Below are positions 1 through 8,852 of a stretch of 47,113 bases of DNA, piece after piece. This stretch comes from Filibacter tadaridae (GTDB lineage Bacteria; Bacillota; Bacilli; Bacillales_A; Planococcaceae), in assembly GCF_900609045.1 (NCBI RefSeq), contig NZ_UXAV01000032.1:1-47113 (forward strand), in the 5' to 3' direction. The position numbers and the translations under genes were made by a program. Below the pieces are notes generated by a model. That model was not told the origin of the DNA and did no database searches. It worked only from the letters and a program-made list of their open reading frames with translations. How positions within the stretch are numbered: the first letter of the stretch is position 1; each line of letters begins with the position of its first letter.

Positions 1-36
1 TTTAAGACAAGTATTGGTTTGTGAATGAACTATGAG

Positions 37-67
37 GATCTCGCAGATGGTTGCGAGGTCTTTTTTT
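37..67 (+). terminator. Intrinsic terminator of a gene outside the window
   Basis: A hairpin (GATCTCGCA paired with TTGCGAGGTC around a short loop) is followed by a run of seven T. It would end a plus-strand gene lying to the left of the window, which makes the region up to pepA a convergent intergenic region. Confidence 0.75.
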
Positions 68-85
68 GATGGCGGCAGTATTCTC

Positions 86-368
86 TTTGAGCGCGAAACA
101 TGCATATTTGAGCGCGGCGGGATTCTCTTTGAGCGCGGACCATACTTCCTTGAGCGCGGCGGGATTCTCTTTGAGCGCGAAACTCGCTTTCTTGAGCGCG
201 GTAGGCTTCTCTTTGAGCGCGAAACACGTATTCTTGAGCGCAGTAGGCCTCCCTTTGAGCGCGAAACACGTATTCTTGAGCGCGACGGGATTCTCTTTGA
301 GCGCGAAACAAGCATATTTGAGCGCGAACCTCGTATTTTTGAGCGCGGCGGGCCCCTCTTTGAGCGAA
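86..368. repeat. Array A: 14 units of a 21-bp repeat, core TTTGAGCGCG
   Basis: The core (T/C)TTGAGCGCG starts at 86, 107, 128, 149, 170, 191, 212, 233, 254, 275, 296, 317, 338 and 359, so every step is exactly 21 bp. Two linker types mostly alternate (AAACACGTATT-like and GCGGGATTCTC-like), giving a 42-bp dimer. Because 21 is a multiple of three, several frames stay open on both strands and read out as 7-residue repeats; these are by-products of the repeat, with no ribosome binding site. The array lies between an upstream plus-strand terminator and the pepA terminator, so between convergent genes. Confidence 0.95.
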
Positions 369-400
369 TCCACACTCCCTATAATCACAATCAAAAAAAA

Positions 401-429
401 AGTACCCAGTCACTAACTCACTGGGTACT
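401..429 (-). terminator. pepA terminator
   Basis: A perfect 10-bp stem, AGTACCCAGT with ACTGGGTACT, has a 9-base loop. On the minus strand it is followed by a run of T (plus-strand A run at about 393-400), right after the pepA stop codon. Confidence 0.9.
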
Positions 430-436
430 CCATTCT

Positions 437-1819
437 TTATTTCGAAACGTAGGCTGTATAGTCAGCTAACAGTCTTGCTCCGTAGCCTGTTGCGGATTTC
501 GCGTAATAGCCCGCTGCTTTGGATTTGTCCATTACGCCGGCCATGTCGACGTGTAGCCATTTGCTGTTTTTCGGAACAAAGCGACGGAGGAATAGAGCGG
601 CTGTAATTGAACCTGCACCACTTAACGAGCTGATGTTGTTCATGTCCGCGTAATCGCTTGCTAGTGTTTTATCGTATGCTTCTACCAAAGGCATCGGCCA
701 GATGAAATCACCGTTTTGATCACCGATTTTTTTCATGGCAGCGGAAAGTTCGTCATCACCGAATACACCGCCCACCTCTGTTCCTAGTGCATTTACAATT
801 GCACCTGTGAGGGTTGCGATGTCGACAATATAATCCGCGTTCCACTCACCTGCACGAATGAGACCGTCTGCTAAAATAAGTCGACCTTCTGCATCTGTAT
901 TGCCAACTTGAACCGTCAAACCATTCTTGTACTGAATGACTTCACCAGGAAGAACGGCTGTATTATCAGGCATGTTTTCTACAATAGGGATCAACGCCAC
1001 GACATTCACTGCTGCTTTTGTCTTTGCAAGTAATGTAAGTGCTCCAGAAACCGCGGCTGCTCCGCCCATATCCATGCGCATGTCGCTCAAATCCTTGCCG
1101 CTCTTTAAACTGATACCGCCTGTATCGAAAGTGACGCCTTTTCCAACCAGTGCAACTAGTGGTTTAGAATTATCTCCTTTGTAAACCAGTTCTACGAATG
1201 AAGGCTTATATTTACTGCCCCGGCAAACTGTAAGAACGCCGTTCATTTCCATTTGTTCGATTTTTTCTTTATTGAACACATTTACTTCCACGCCTGTACC
1301 TTCAAAGTTTTTCTGCAAAACTTGTGGGAATGTTTCCGGATTTAAAACGTTTGGCACTTCATTCATTAAGTCACGTGAAAATGCAGTTGCTTCGGCACGA
1401 ATTCTTCCTTCTTCAACGGACGATTCACTGCTACCATTTACATGTAGTGCAGTTTTGAATGCAGAGACATCTGATTTGTATGTGACAAATTGATACGCCC
1501 CCAATTCCCATCCTTCAACAAATGCAGTAAAGAGGGATTCACTATCCAAAGTTGAATAATTGGCGGTAAGGCCACTTCCCTCTAAAACAGCCGCTTTCAC
1601 TTTTTGAGCGCTTAAATCGCGCGCGATATTTCCTGCCGTTACACGAACTTTTTCCAATGTCGCATTCGCTACTTCACATTGTTTTACAACAACATACTGC
1701 TCATTTTCAATCCATACGGACGTATGAGTTGTGGATTGATTGTCCACATATTTTTTGACTGCTTCGTTAGTTGAGATACGTGCATCATTTGCAAATAGTA
1801 TTTTCACTTCATTTGACAT
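437..1819 (-). CDS. pepA: Leucyl aminopeptidase, M17 family
   Basis: This is a cytosolic dizinc aminopeptidase that removes N-terminal residues from peptides. At 460 residues it is close to the usual M17 length. The C-terminal catalytic domain carries the metal and active-site motifs: GKGVTFDTGG with K227 and D232, MDMGGAA with D250, and NTDAEGRL (307-314) with D309, E311 and R313. The N-terminal 150 residues are the variable M17 N domain. The ATG has a good site, AGGGGGAA, about 6 bases upstream. It is monocistronic, ending in its own terminator, and divergent from the padR operon. Confidence 0.95.
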   Translation of the reverse strand: MSNEVKILFANDARISTNEAVKKYVDNQSTTHTSVWIENEQYVVVKQCEVANATLEKVRVTAGNIARDLSAQKVKAAVLEGSGLTANYSTLDSESLFTAFVEGWELGAYQFVTYKSDVSAFKTALHVNGSSESSVEEGRIRAEATAFSRDLMNEVPNVLNPETFPQVLQKNFEGTGVEVNVFNKEKIEQMEMNGVLTVCRGSKYKPSFVELVYKGDNSKPLVALVGKGVTFDTGGISLKSGKDLSDMRMDMGGAAAVSGALTLLAKTKAAVNVVALIPIVENMPDNTAVLPGEVIQYKNGLTVQVGNTDAEGRLILADGLIRAGEWNADYIVDIATLTGAIVNALGTEVGGVFGDDELSAAMKKIGDQNGDFIWPMPLVEAYDKTLASDYADMNNISSLSGAGSITAALFLRRFVPKNSKWLHVDMAGVMDKSKAAGYYAKSATGYGARLLADYTAYVSK

Positions 1820-2005
1820 AGGAATTCCCCCTAGGTAAATTATTTCGACTCTAGAAGTAGTTTACCATAAGACGTCCCATTTGAAAGAATTATCTTTTAT
1901 CAAAATGACATGAAAAAATGTTTAGAATGGACCAATCAATAAAGACAGCAAAATCAATTCCAGCCTAATTTCTTAATTACACTATATACGTTTTTTTATA
2001 GTACC

Positions 2006-2034
2006 TTGCAATAAACAATACCGTGTGCTATATT
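2006..2034 (+). promoter_or_regulatory. SigA-type promoter of the padR operon
   Basis: TTGCAA (2006-2011) and TATATT (2029-2034) are separated by exactly 17 bases, about 70 bases ahead of the padR start. Confidence 0.7.
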
Positions 2035-2044
2035 GTGGTTAGTT

Positions 2045-2067
2045 AGTACTTTATATGCGTTGGTACT
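2045..2067. promoter_or_regulatory. Candidate PadR operator
   Basis: AGTAC and GTACT half-sites form an inverted repeat with a 13-base spacer, lying just downstream of the predicted transcription start. PadR regulators commonly repress their own operon through such dyads; the assignment here is inferred from position and symmetry only. Confidence 0.4.
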
Positions 2068-2102
2068 GTTCATTAATTAATAGCGAAAGGAGTCTATTTT
2101 CG

Positions 2103-2426
2103 ATGAATGTTCAATTTAAAAAAGGCGTATTGAACTTATGTGTGTTGGTTCTTTTGGATAAGCAAGATCGCTATGGTTACGAACTTGTTCAGAAAATTTC
2201 AGATCAGATTTCGATATCCGAAGGGTCGGTCTATCCCCTTTTACGGCGGTTGACAAAGGAAGGCTATTTTACGACGTATTTGCAGGAATCGACGGAAGGT
2301 CCTCCACGTAAATATTATAAGTTGACGGATACCGGTCGGCATTATTTACATGTTCAATTGAGTGAGTGGCATACCTTTTCAGAGGGTGTGAATACATTAA
2401 TCGAGGAGGGTGTTCGAAATGACTGA
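2103..2426 (+). CDS. PadR-family transcriptional regulator
   Basis: A 107-residue protein made almost entirely of a PadR winged helix: LLDKQDRYGYELVQKIS, then SEGSVYPLLRRLTKEGY, then the wing with PPRKYYKLTDTG. The frame is open further upstream to 2055, but the ATG at 2103 has an AAAGGAG site. Its stop codon overlaps the start of the next gene (ATGACTGA), so the two are translationally coupled. PadR genes of this short type typically sit with HAAS-domain membrane or envelope stress proteins and repress the pair until a signal is sensed. Confidence 0.9.
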   Translation: MNVQFKKGVLNLCVLVLLDKQDRYGYELVQKISDQISISEGSVYPLLRRLTKEGYFTTYLQESTEGPPRKYYKLTDTGRHYLHVQLSEWHTFSEGVNTLIEEGVRND

Positions 2427-3447
2427 AAATCAATTTATTTTAGAGCTTGAAAGCGCGCTGAAGAAACTGCCTGCCGAGGAGCTTGCTGATATACGTCAAG
2501 ATATACGGGAATATTTTACCGATGGTCGCGAAGATGGAAAATCAGAAAGTGATATTGCAGATTCCCTTGGCTCCCCCGATAAGATTGCACAAGAATTGCT
2601 TGCAACGTATTCATTTGTGGAGACAAAAACAAAAGAGCCCATCAGCTCCTTAAATGATATAGTGACACTTCAAGATAACAGCTATACAAAAGTCGACATC
2701 AACGTTCGCCATGGTGCACTTGTTGTTGCACCATCGGATACTTCGACGACAACGGTAGAGTTGGTCGGTTCGAATGATAAATTGAAGTTGACCGCGGAAG
2801 TTGTCGGAGATACATTGTCCATCCAACTAAAAAGCACACGCCACTGGCTGTTCAATTTCAATATGAAAGCGGTGATTCTCAACGTGTTCATACCTACAAA
2901 GTTATATCAATCTTATGCGATGAAAACGGATAACGGACGCATTGAAGCTGAAAAACTGCTAGGTAAAAAAATTATCGCAAAAACCGATAATGGTAAAATT
3001 CGATTGACTGAAATTGCGGCAACCGTCTTGCATGCAGAGACGGATAACGGGCGCATAGAAATTAAAAAAGTGCAAGCAGATCAATTAAAGACAAAAACCG
3101 ATAACGGACGCATTGAAATGCATACTGTTGAAGCAGATTCAATCACGGCGGAATCCGATAATGGACGGATTGTATTTGAGCAGGTTAATGGAAATCTTAC
3201 GGCAGCGACCGATAATGGGCGGATTACATTGCAGACATTAAGTTTAGACCAGAACGTTGATTTTAAAACAGATAATGGCAGCATTGCAATCCGATCCGAA
3301 AATGCACCAACAAATGTATCCATTCATGCAAAGACAAGTCATGGTAAAATCGATATCTTCGGTGAACGGAATTCGCGGACTGTCTTCGGTGCAGGTGAAC
3401 ATACAATCCGATTGAAATCGGATAATGGACGGATTACCGTCAGTTAA
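2419..3447 (+). CDS. HAAS-domain protein with DUF4097 beta-repeat domain
   Basis: Residues 1-60 form a HAAS/DUF1700-type helical domain (LESALKKLPAEELADIRQDI, then a GSPDKIAQEL motif), the usual partner of PadR. The rest, from about residue 80, is a DUF4097-like right-handed beta repeat: eight (T/S)DNG(R/K/S)I turns and one degenerate TSHGKI turn, roughly 20 residues apart. No signal peptide or clear membrane helix is visible, unlike many HAAS proteins. The ATG at 2419 follows GAGGAGGG. Known DUF4097 proteins are tied to envelope stress or LiaG-like functions; a specific role cannot be read from the sequence. Confidence 0.85.
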   Translation: MTENQFILELESALKKLPAEELADIRQDIREYFTDGREDGKSESDIADSLGSPDKIAQELLATYSFVETKTKEPISSLNDIVTLQDNSYTKVDINVRHGALVVAPSDTSTTTVELVGSNDKLKLTAEVVGDTLSIQLKSTRHWLFNFNMKAVILNVFIPTKLYQSYAMKTDNGRIEAEKLLGKKIIAKTDNGKIRLTEIAATVLHAETDNGRIEIKKVQADQLKTKTDNGRIEMHTVEADSITAESDNGRIVFEQVNGNLTAATDNGRITLQTLSLDQNVDFKTDNGSIAIRSENAPTNVSIHAKTSHGKIDIFGERNSRTVFGAGEHTIRLKSDNGRITVS

Positions 3448-3462
3448 TTAATCTTTCACGAC

Positions 3463-3492
3463 AAAAAGAGGATGCCCAGGCATCCTCTTTTT
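3463..3492. terminator. Bidirectional terminator
   Basis: AAAAAGAGGATGC pairs with GCATCCTCTTTTT around a 4-base loop. It serves the padR-HAAS operon on plus and overlaps the stop codon of the convergent small gene on minus. Confidence 0.9.
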
Positions 3493-3727
3493 AACTGTTC
3501 ACGGAGTTCATCACGCCGCTCTTCGTTATATTATTATAGTTATCTTCACCTACACGACGCTTAATCTCCTCTTCAGACAATGGCGGTGGAATCTCGTCTG
3601 TCGACATAGCAATCTCATCACTTTCAACTTCAACATTTTCGTATTGTGCACTTCTTGCATTGATTTCTCTCCCGTACCTTTCCGCTTCCTCATTCGTCAT
3701 ACGGGCATTTTCCGGTTTTTCAGGCAT
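3491..3727 (-). CDS. Small acidic hypothetical protein, 78 aa
   Basis: A hydrophilic, Glu-rich protein beginning MPEKPENARMTNEEAERYGR and ending in a segment with PPPLSEEEIKRRVGEDNYN. I chose the ATG at 3727 because AGAGGAGGAG stands 8 bases ahead; the longer frame to 3754 lacks a site of its own. No transmembrane segment or cysteine is visible and I do not recognise a family. The strong ribosome binding site and convergent terminator support it as a real gene. Confidence 0.65.
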   Translation of the reverse strand: MPEKPENARMTNEEAERYGREINARSAQYENVEVESDEIAMSTDEIPPPLSEEEIKRRVGEDNYNNITKSGVMNSVNS

Positions 3728-3836
3728 CTTATTTTCTCCTCCTCTAAAAAACACTTTTCATGTTCTTTACCCTTTTCGCTTATAATGAAACATCGGCGTC
3801 ATGTTATAATTTCCATACTCGGAATGGAGGATTTTC

Positions 3837-5162
3837 GTGAACTATAAGAAGTCGTTACTTTTTTTCATTTTTTTATTGGCGATACCATTGGCTGCCTGCT
3901 CGCAAAAAGAAACAGTTGTTGAAATGCCTAAATTTAATCAGGTTGAAACGGGGTTACTAAACGGATTAGATGTTGAAAAAATTTATGGATCAATTGATGA
4001 GTTAACGCAAGAACCGCGTGTAGCAGGAACGAAATCAGAACAAAACGCCGCAACTTTTTTAACCAACCATCTCGAGGCTTACGGCTATGATGTGACTGAA
4101 CAACCCTTCACTTTTGAACGCTATGTCGCGCCTGAAACCTTCAGTATTACAATTGAGGGACTAAAAAAACCGCTCACTTCTGCACCGTTTCAATATTCGG
4201 TTTCAGGAGATGTTACAGGCGAACTCGTGGATGTGGGGAAAGGCCGGCAATCCGATTACAAAGGAATTGACGTGGTAAATAAGATTGTCCTTGCCCGTGT
4301 AAGTGATCTTTATTTCTCAGAAATGGTCCTTTACGCAGCTGAAGCGGGTGCCGCCGCAATCCTCATCCATTTTCCCGAAGAAGAATCGATTGATACTTGG
4401 TCGCTTGGAGAGCATAACGATTCCTTCATACCAGCTCTCGCCTTATCTGCTGAAGAAGGCGCTAAACTTGTCCATTCACTGAAGAAAAGTGGTCCTGTCA
4501 CAGCAACCGTAAAAATTGAAGGTGCTGTTGTCAAAACAGACAAATCACAAAATATAGTTGTTACGAAGTCGCCGGTCAAGAAATCGGATGATATTGTGAT
4601 CATCGGTGCGCATTATGATTCTGTCGATAAAGCACCGGGCGCAAGCGATAATGCCAGCGGAACGGCCGTTGTACTGGAACTCGCACGAATGTATAAAGAC
4701 ATCCCAACGGATAAGGAAATCCGTTTTCTATTTTTTGGGGCTGAAGAAGAAGGGCTGAATGGCTCGGAAAAATATGTGGATACCATGAAGAAGGATGAAA
4801 TCAAAAATACTGTCGCCATGTTCAATTTAGATATGGTCGGTAGCGCTGAAGCGGGTGGATTAGCCTTTCAGACGGTGGATGGAGTGGATAATACCGTTAC
4901 AAAATACGCGGGTAAAGCACAGAAGAAACTGACTGGTAAATCCACCAAGACTGATTTTGGGGATCGTAGCGACCACACACCTTTCCATGAAGCTGGAATC
5001 GATGCGGCACTATTCATATATGACCCCGTGGAAAAGTGGTATCATTCGCCTGAAGATACGATTGAAAAGCTAAGCAAGGAACGCCTTCTTACCGTAGCTA
5101 AAATCGTTGGAACAGCCGTTTTGGACTTAACATACCAATCTAGCGAGAGGCAAAAAGATTGA
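3837..5162 (+). CDS. M28-family aminopeptidase lipoprotein with PA domain
   Basis: This 441-residue secreted zinc aminopeptidase resembles B. subtilis YwaD. An N-terminal signal ends in a lipobox (PLAAC, C21), predicting a membrane-anchored lipoprotein. A protease-associated (PA) insert covers about residues 120-240, and the M28 peptidase domain follows. Zinc and catalytic motifs are HYDSV, GASDNASG, FFGAEEEGLNGS, NLDMVGS and DRSDHTPFHEAG. The start is a GTG with GGAGG six bases upstream. The next gene follows after 54 bases and may be cotranscribed. Confidence 0.9.
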   Translation: MNYKKSLLFFIFLLAIPLAACSQKETVVEMPKFNQVETGLLNGLDVEKIYGSIDELTQEPRVAGTKSEQNAATFLTNHLEAYGYDVTEQPFTFERYVAPETFSITIEGLKKPLTSAPFQYSVSGDVTGELVDVGKGRQSDYKGIDVVNKIVLARVSDLYFSEMVLYAAEAGAAAILIHFPEEESIDTWSLGEHNDSFIPALALSAEEGAKLVHSLKKSGPVTATVKIEGAVVKTDKSQNIVVTKSPVKKSDDIVIIGAHYDSVDKAPGASDNASGTAVVLELARMYKDIPTDKEIRFLFFGAEEEGLNGSEKYVDTMKKDEIKNTVAMFNLDMVGSAEAGGLAFQTVDGVDNTVTKYAGKAQKKLTGKSTKTDFGDRSDHTPFHEAGIDAALFIYDPVEKWYHSPEDTIEKLSKERLLTVAKIVGTAVLDLTYQSSERQKD

Positions 5163-5216
5163 AACAGTGCTAAGTATGTCATACTCAGCATAAGACAGTA
5201 TAGAGGGGGTTGCTAG

Positions 5217-5669
5217 ATGGCGACAATTCTTGTTGATGCAGATGGATGTCCAGTTGTGAATGAAAGTATTCGTATTGCAAAGCAATTTGGTTTTCCATGT
5301 ATTCTCATTTGTGATACAACGCACGAAATGCATCGTGATGGCGCGGAAACGATTATCGTATCCAAAGGTGCGGATGCAGTTGACTTCGTGCTTGTAAACC
5401 GGGTGAAAAAAGATGATATTGTCGTTACGCAAGATTACGGATTGGCAGCGATGGTCCTTGCAAAAAAAGGACATCCAATCGATCAAAACGGGCGATACTA
5501 CACAGAAGATAATATTGACCAACTTTTATATGCACGCCACACGGCAAAAAAAATACGAATGGCTGGCGGTCGTTTGCGTGGCCCTAAAAAACGATCCAAA
5601 GAGAGCGATTTGAAATTTGAAACAAGTATGACTGCACTATGTGAGCGGATTTCAAAATTATACGATTGA
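5217..5669 (+). CDS. yqxD: UPF0178 (DUF188, YaiI/YqxD) family protein
   Basis: A 150-residue protein with the family's N-terminal VDADGCPV motif, a central DDIVVTQDYGLA block and the C-terminal GGRLRGPKKRS segment. The family has a PIN-like nuclease fold judged by its conserved aspartates, but its biochemical role is unsettled. The ATG at 5217 has AGAGGGGG upstream. Terminated by the hairpin at 5680. Confidence 0.9.
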   Translation: MATILVDADGCPVVNESIRIAKQFGFPCILICDTTHEMHRDGAETIIVSKGADAVDFVLVNRVKKDDIVVTQDYGLAAMVLAKKGHPIDQNGRYYTEDNIDQLLYARHTAKKIRMAGGRLRGPKKRSKESDLKFETSMTALCERISKLYD

Positions 5670-5679
5670 CTATAGGAGT

Positions 5680-5707
5680 AAGCCTGCCAACTAATCGGCA
5701 GGCTTTC
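5680..5707 (+). terminator. Terminator after yqxD
   Basis: AAGCCTGCC and GGCAGGCTT form a 9-bp stem with an 8-base loop, followed by a short T-rich tail. Confidence 0.8.
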
Positions 5708-5741
5708 ATATTTCCAACGCATTTCTCATACAGTCAACTAG

Positions 5742-6041
5742 TCAGGGTTTGATTTGCATAACAAGAATATCGGCATCTTCAACTGCCCGTAGGCTATGCT
5801 TTTCGTACGGTGCTAAATGCAATAGATTCTCTTGCGTTACGTGCACTTCATGTCCTTCCACTAAAAACTTGACAATTCCCTTTCTAACAGCAACTACTAC
5901 TTCATTTTTAGAATCATGTTCAGGGATTTCCTCGCCAGCTTTTAGTTGGATATTTGTAATTGTGGTATTTTCCAGCGCTACTAACTTCGCAACATGCTTG
6001 TTCTTATCATCAAGTTTCGATGGACTCAATACTAGATTCAT
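5742..6041 (-). CDS. Small cupin-domain protein
   Basis: A 99-residue single-domain cupin. The first cupin motif is degenerate (LKAGEEIPEHDSKNEVVVAV, one His) and the second reads LLHLAPYEKHSL. The ATG has GGAGGG upstream. It begins 15 bases after the stop of the LLM oxidoreductase gene, so the two probably form an operon. The ligand or reaction cannot be inferred; few metal-binding residues survive, so a non-catalytic or sensory role is possible. Confidence 0.8.
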   Translation of the reverse strand: MNLVLSPSKLDDKNKHVAKLVALENTTITNIQLKAGEEIPEHDSKNEVVVAVRKGIVKFLVEGHEVHVTQENLLHLAPYEKHSLRAVEDADILVMQIKP

Positions 6042-6056
6042 CTGTATCCCTCCAAT

Positions 6057-7061
6057 TCAAGTCAGCATTTCTTTGGCAATCAATTCAAATGACTTCAGCT
6101 TATCCTGGAAGTCGTAGGCAATCATGACAAGCATCACTTCATCCGCACCATAGTCAGCTGCAAGTTTTTCGATTTGTGCACGGGCTGTTTTCGGTGTTCC
6201 GACAATCATCCGCTTGCGGTTATCAAGGACACGCATTTTCTCGTAATGGCTGTATGGATAATCCATTGCCTTTTCGGGAGATGGTGTGCCCGTGGATGGA
6301 ATTCCCTGCTCCAGCATAATCATGGATAAATCGAGAGATGAAACGAGTCTTTCCGCTTCTTCTTCCGTTTCTGCACAAGCGAAGAAAATGGCCACCGCTT
6401 GCTCAGGCTGTTTTAGGTATTCGGAAGGTTGGAACCGTTCACGATAACGAGCAACGTACGAAGGACCACCTTCTCCATTTATGAAATGTGCGAACATATA
6501 CGGCAAGCCTTTTTCAGCAGCAAGAAGTCCCGAATTCGGACTGGAACCCAACATCCAAACAGGTGCAACCGTTTCCGACATCGGTGTCGCTTTCAATCCC
6601 TTGTATGGATGATTTGCTGGCATCGAATCGTTCAAATACATGAGTAAGTCATCCACTTGTTGTGGAAACTTACTCGCATCACGGTATTCGCCGTCGTGTA
6701 AAGCATAAGTTGCACGCGGCATCCCACCTGGTGCACGCCCGACGCCTGCGTCAATTCTGCCAGGAAACAGCGCTTCCAGCAATTTAAAGTTCTCGGCAAC
6801 TTTATAAGCCGAATAATGCGGTAGCATAACGCCGCCCGAACCAACTCGAATGGTAGATGTAACAGATGCAAGATGAGCCATTAGAATTTCCGGTGATGAA
6901 CCAGCGAGCGTCGTCGCATCATGATGTTCAGAAACCCAGAACCGTGTATAGCCCCACTCTTCAGCTTTTTTTGCAAGTAGTGCTGTATGTTTCAATGATT
7001 CCTCTGCGCTATTCCCCTCTGAAATAGGGGATTGATCTAAAATACTTAACTTGATTGACAT
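6057..7061 (-). CDS. LLM-class flavin-dependent oxidoreductase
   Basis: A 334-residue luciferase-like TIM-barrel monooxygenase of the YceB/YhbW group. Diagnostic segments are LSILDQSPISEG at the N terminus, FWVSEHHD, GSGGVMLPHYSAYKVAE and RIDAGVGRAPGG. It would use FMNH2 supplied by a reductase to oxidise an unknown substrate. First gene of a two-gene operon with the cupin; divergent from bpsA. Confidence 0.9.
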   Translation of the reverse strand: MSIKLSILDQSPISEGNSAEESLKHTALLAKKAEEWGYTRFWVSEHHDATTLAGSSPEILMAHLASVTSTIRVGSGGVMLPHYSAYKVAENFKLLEALFPGRIDAGVGRAPGGMPRATYALHDGEYRDASKFPQQVDDLLMYLNDSMPANHPYKGLKATPMSETVAPVWMLGSSPNSGLLAAEKGLPYMFAHFINGEGGPSYVARYRERFQPSEYLKQPEQAVAIFFACAETEEEAERLVSSLDLSMIMLEQGIPSTGTPSPEKAMDYPYSHYEKMRVLDNRKRMIVGTPKTARAQIEKLAADYGADEVMLVMIAYDFQDKLKSFELIAKEMLT

Positions 7062-7201
7062 ACGATTCGATCCACTCCTATCACGTTGTCCCCTATTCTA
7101 CACGATGGAATTCATTTACTCAGTGGACATGCTCACGGTCAAATGTTTATAACAGGCTGATTTAAGGGAATCCTTATACTAAATGAAATCGGAGGGTACT
7201 T

Positions 7202-8281
7202 ATGCCAAAAATCCTTTCTGTAAATACGGTTCAACCACCTCATGAAGTAAAGCAAGAACAAGCAGTTGCATTAACACGGTCCCTTTTCAGCGAAAGATAC
7301 AAAGATATTGAACGTCTTTTGAATGTCTTTCAAAACGGTGACATGGAGACCCGCCATATTTGTATGCCGCTCGAATGGTATGGAAAAGATCATGATTTTG
7401 AAGAACGAAATCAACTTTATATCCAACATGCTGTAGACCTAGGTGCACAAGCTATTCTGTCTTGTCTGCAAGGCTATGGCAAACTTGATGCGCCCATCGA
7501 GGCTTCGGAGATTGATGCGATTTTTTTCATTTCCAGTACGGGTATTTCCACACCTAGTATTGAGGCTCGAATCATGAACATCATTCCTTTTCGTGATGAT
7601 ACGAAACGGATTCCGATATGGGGACTTGGTTGCGCTGGCGGTGCGGCGGGAGTTAGTAGAGCATTTGAATATTGCTTAGCCTATCCCAAGGCGAATGTAT
7701 TGATTCTGTCTTTAGAGTTATGCAGTTTAACATTTCAAAAAGACGATTATTCGAAAAGCAATCTGGTCGGCGTATCACTCTTCTCCGATGGAGTGGCGTG
7801 CGCATTGGTTAGTGGGGATGATTCCGAGTTAAACGTGAAAAAAGCAGTCCCTTCGATCATCGCTACAACGTCTAAACTGATGCCTGATTCCGAAGACGTT
7901 ATGGGATGGGATGTAAAAAATACTGGTTTGTACGTCGTTTTTTCAAAAAGTATCCCCTCGATTATAACGGGTTGGCTCGGTCCATTCGTTCATGAATTCC
8001 TTGCCAAACACGGGCTGGCTAAAGATGATATCACCCACTTCGTTGCACATCCAGGCGGAAAAAAGGTACTGCAAGCCTATGAGACGGCACTTGGATTTGA
8101 TGAAGAAAAAACCGCCATTTCACGAAACGTATTACGGGAGAATGGTAATATGTCTTCGCCAACCATTCTCTACGTTTTGGAGCAGTTCATGGAAAACGAG
8201 CCAGTTGCGGGCGACTATGGATTAATGGCGGCACTCGGCCCAGGATTTTGCGGTGAACTACTCTTGTTGAAATGGGAATGA
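7202..8281 (+). CDS. bpsA: Type III polyketide synthase (alkylpyrone synthase)
   Basis: A 359-residue chalcone-synthase-fold enzyme matching B. subtilis BpsA (BcsA), which extends fatty acyl-CoA with malonyl-CoA to alkylpyrones. The catalytic triad is visible: C144 in GLGCAGGAAG, H283 in VAHPGGKK and N316 in GNMSS. The ATG at 7202 has GGAGGG upstream. The next gene begins 12 bases after the stop, and bpsA-bpsB pairing is the standard arrangement, so the product is likely an O-methylated alkylpyrone. Confidence 0.92.
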   Translation: MPKILSVNTVQPPHEVKQEQAVALTRSLFSERYKDIERLLNVFQNGDMETRHICMPLEWYGKDHDFEERNQLYIQHAVDLGAQAILSCLQGYGKLDAPIEASEIDAIFFISSTGISTPSIEARIMNIIPFRDDTKRIPIWGLGCAGGAAGVSRAFEYCLAYPKANVLILSLELCSLTFQKDDYSKSNLVGVSLFSDGVACALVSGDDSELNVKKAVPSIIATTSKLMPDSEDVMGWDVKNTGLYVVFSKSIPSIITGWLGPFVHEFLAKHGLAKDDITHFVAHPGGKKVLQAYETALGFDEEKTAISRNVLRENGNMSSPTILYVLEQFMENEPVAGDYGLMAALGPGFCGELLLLKWE

Positions 8282-8293
8282 GGTGTGTTGGAA

Positions 8294-8824
8294 ATGCTGT
8301 TTATCCTAGTCATATCAATCGTCATTGTACAACGGTTAGTCGAGTTAATCGTCGCAAAGCGCAATGAGAAATGGATGCGGAGCCAAGGTGCATATGAGGC
8401 GGGTGCCGCCCACTATCCTCTCATGGTTCTCATGCACGTCGCATTTTTCGTGTCCCTTATTCTAGAAGTCATAGTATTTAATCGCCCTTTCTCACCATTA
8501 TGGGGTGTGCTTCTCGGTATTTTTCTTGTCGCACAAGTGATGCGTATTTGGTGCCTCACTTCGCTCGGTAAGTTCTGGAATACGAAAATCATCATTTTAC
8601 CGGGGGCGGACGTTGTACGAAAAGGACCCTATCTATGGGTCCGTCACCCCAATTATGTAATCGTCACAACTGAACTGCTCGTCCTTCCTCTGCTGTTCGG
8701 CGCCTATTTCACGGCGATCATTTTCACTTTGCTCAATGTATGGATGCTATCGGTGCGAATCCCAACCGAAGAAAAAGCATTGAAAGAAGTGACAAATTAC
8801 CGGGAGAAATTTTCATTGGAATGA
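8294..8824 (+). CDS. bpsB: ICMT-family methyltransferase (alkylpyrone O-methyltransferase)
   Basis: A 176-residue integral membrane methyltransferase of the isoprenylcysteine carboxyl methyltransferase family, like B. subtilis BpsB/YpbQ. The C-terminal signature is GPYLWVRHPNYV followed by a helix and the motif RIPTEEKAL, which bind S-adenosylmethionine. About four to five membrane helices are visible. I chose the ATG at 8294, 8 bases after AGGTG; GTG at 8285 or TTG at 8288 are in frame but poorly spaced. Paired with bpsA. Confidence 0.85.
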   Translation: MLFILVISIVIVQRLVELIVAKRNEKWMRSQGAYEAGAAHYPLMVLMHVAFFVSLILEVIVFNRPFSPLWGVLLGIFLVAQVMRIWCLTSLGKFWNTKIIILPGADVVRKGPYLWVRHPNYVIVTTELLVLPLLFGAYFTAIIFTLLNVWMLSVRIPTEEKALKEVTNYREKFSLE

Positions 8825-8852
8825 AGGATGGATGGAAAAACTCTAATGGCCT

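Noticed and set aside
2..469. Four overlapping open frames of 121-145 codons across the first 470 bases on both strands
   Set aside because: They are all read-throughs of the 21-bp array A (a multiple of three keeps frames open), with 7-residue repeats, no ribosome binding sites and mutually incompatible frames.
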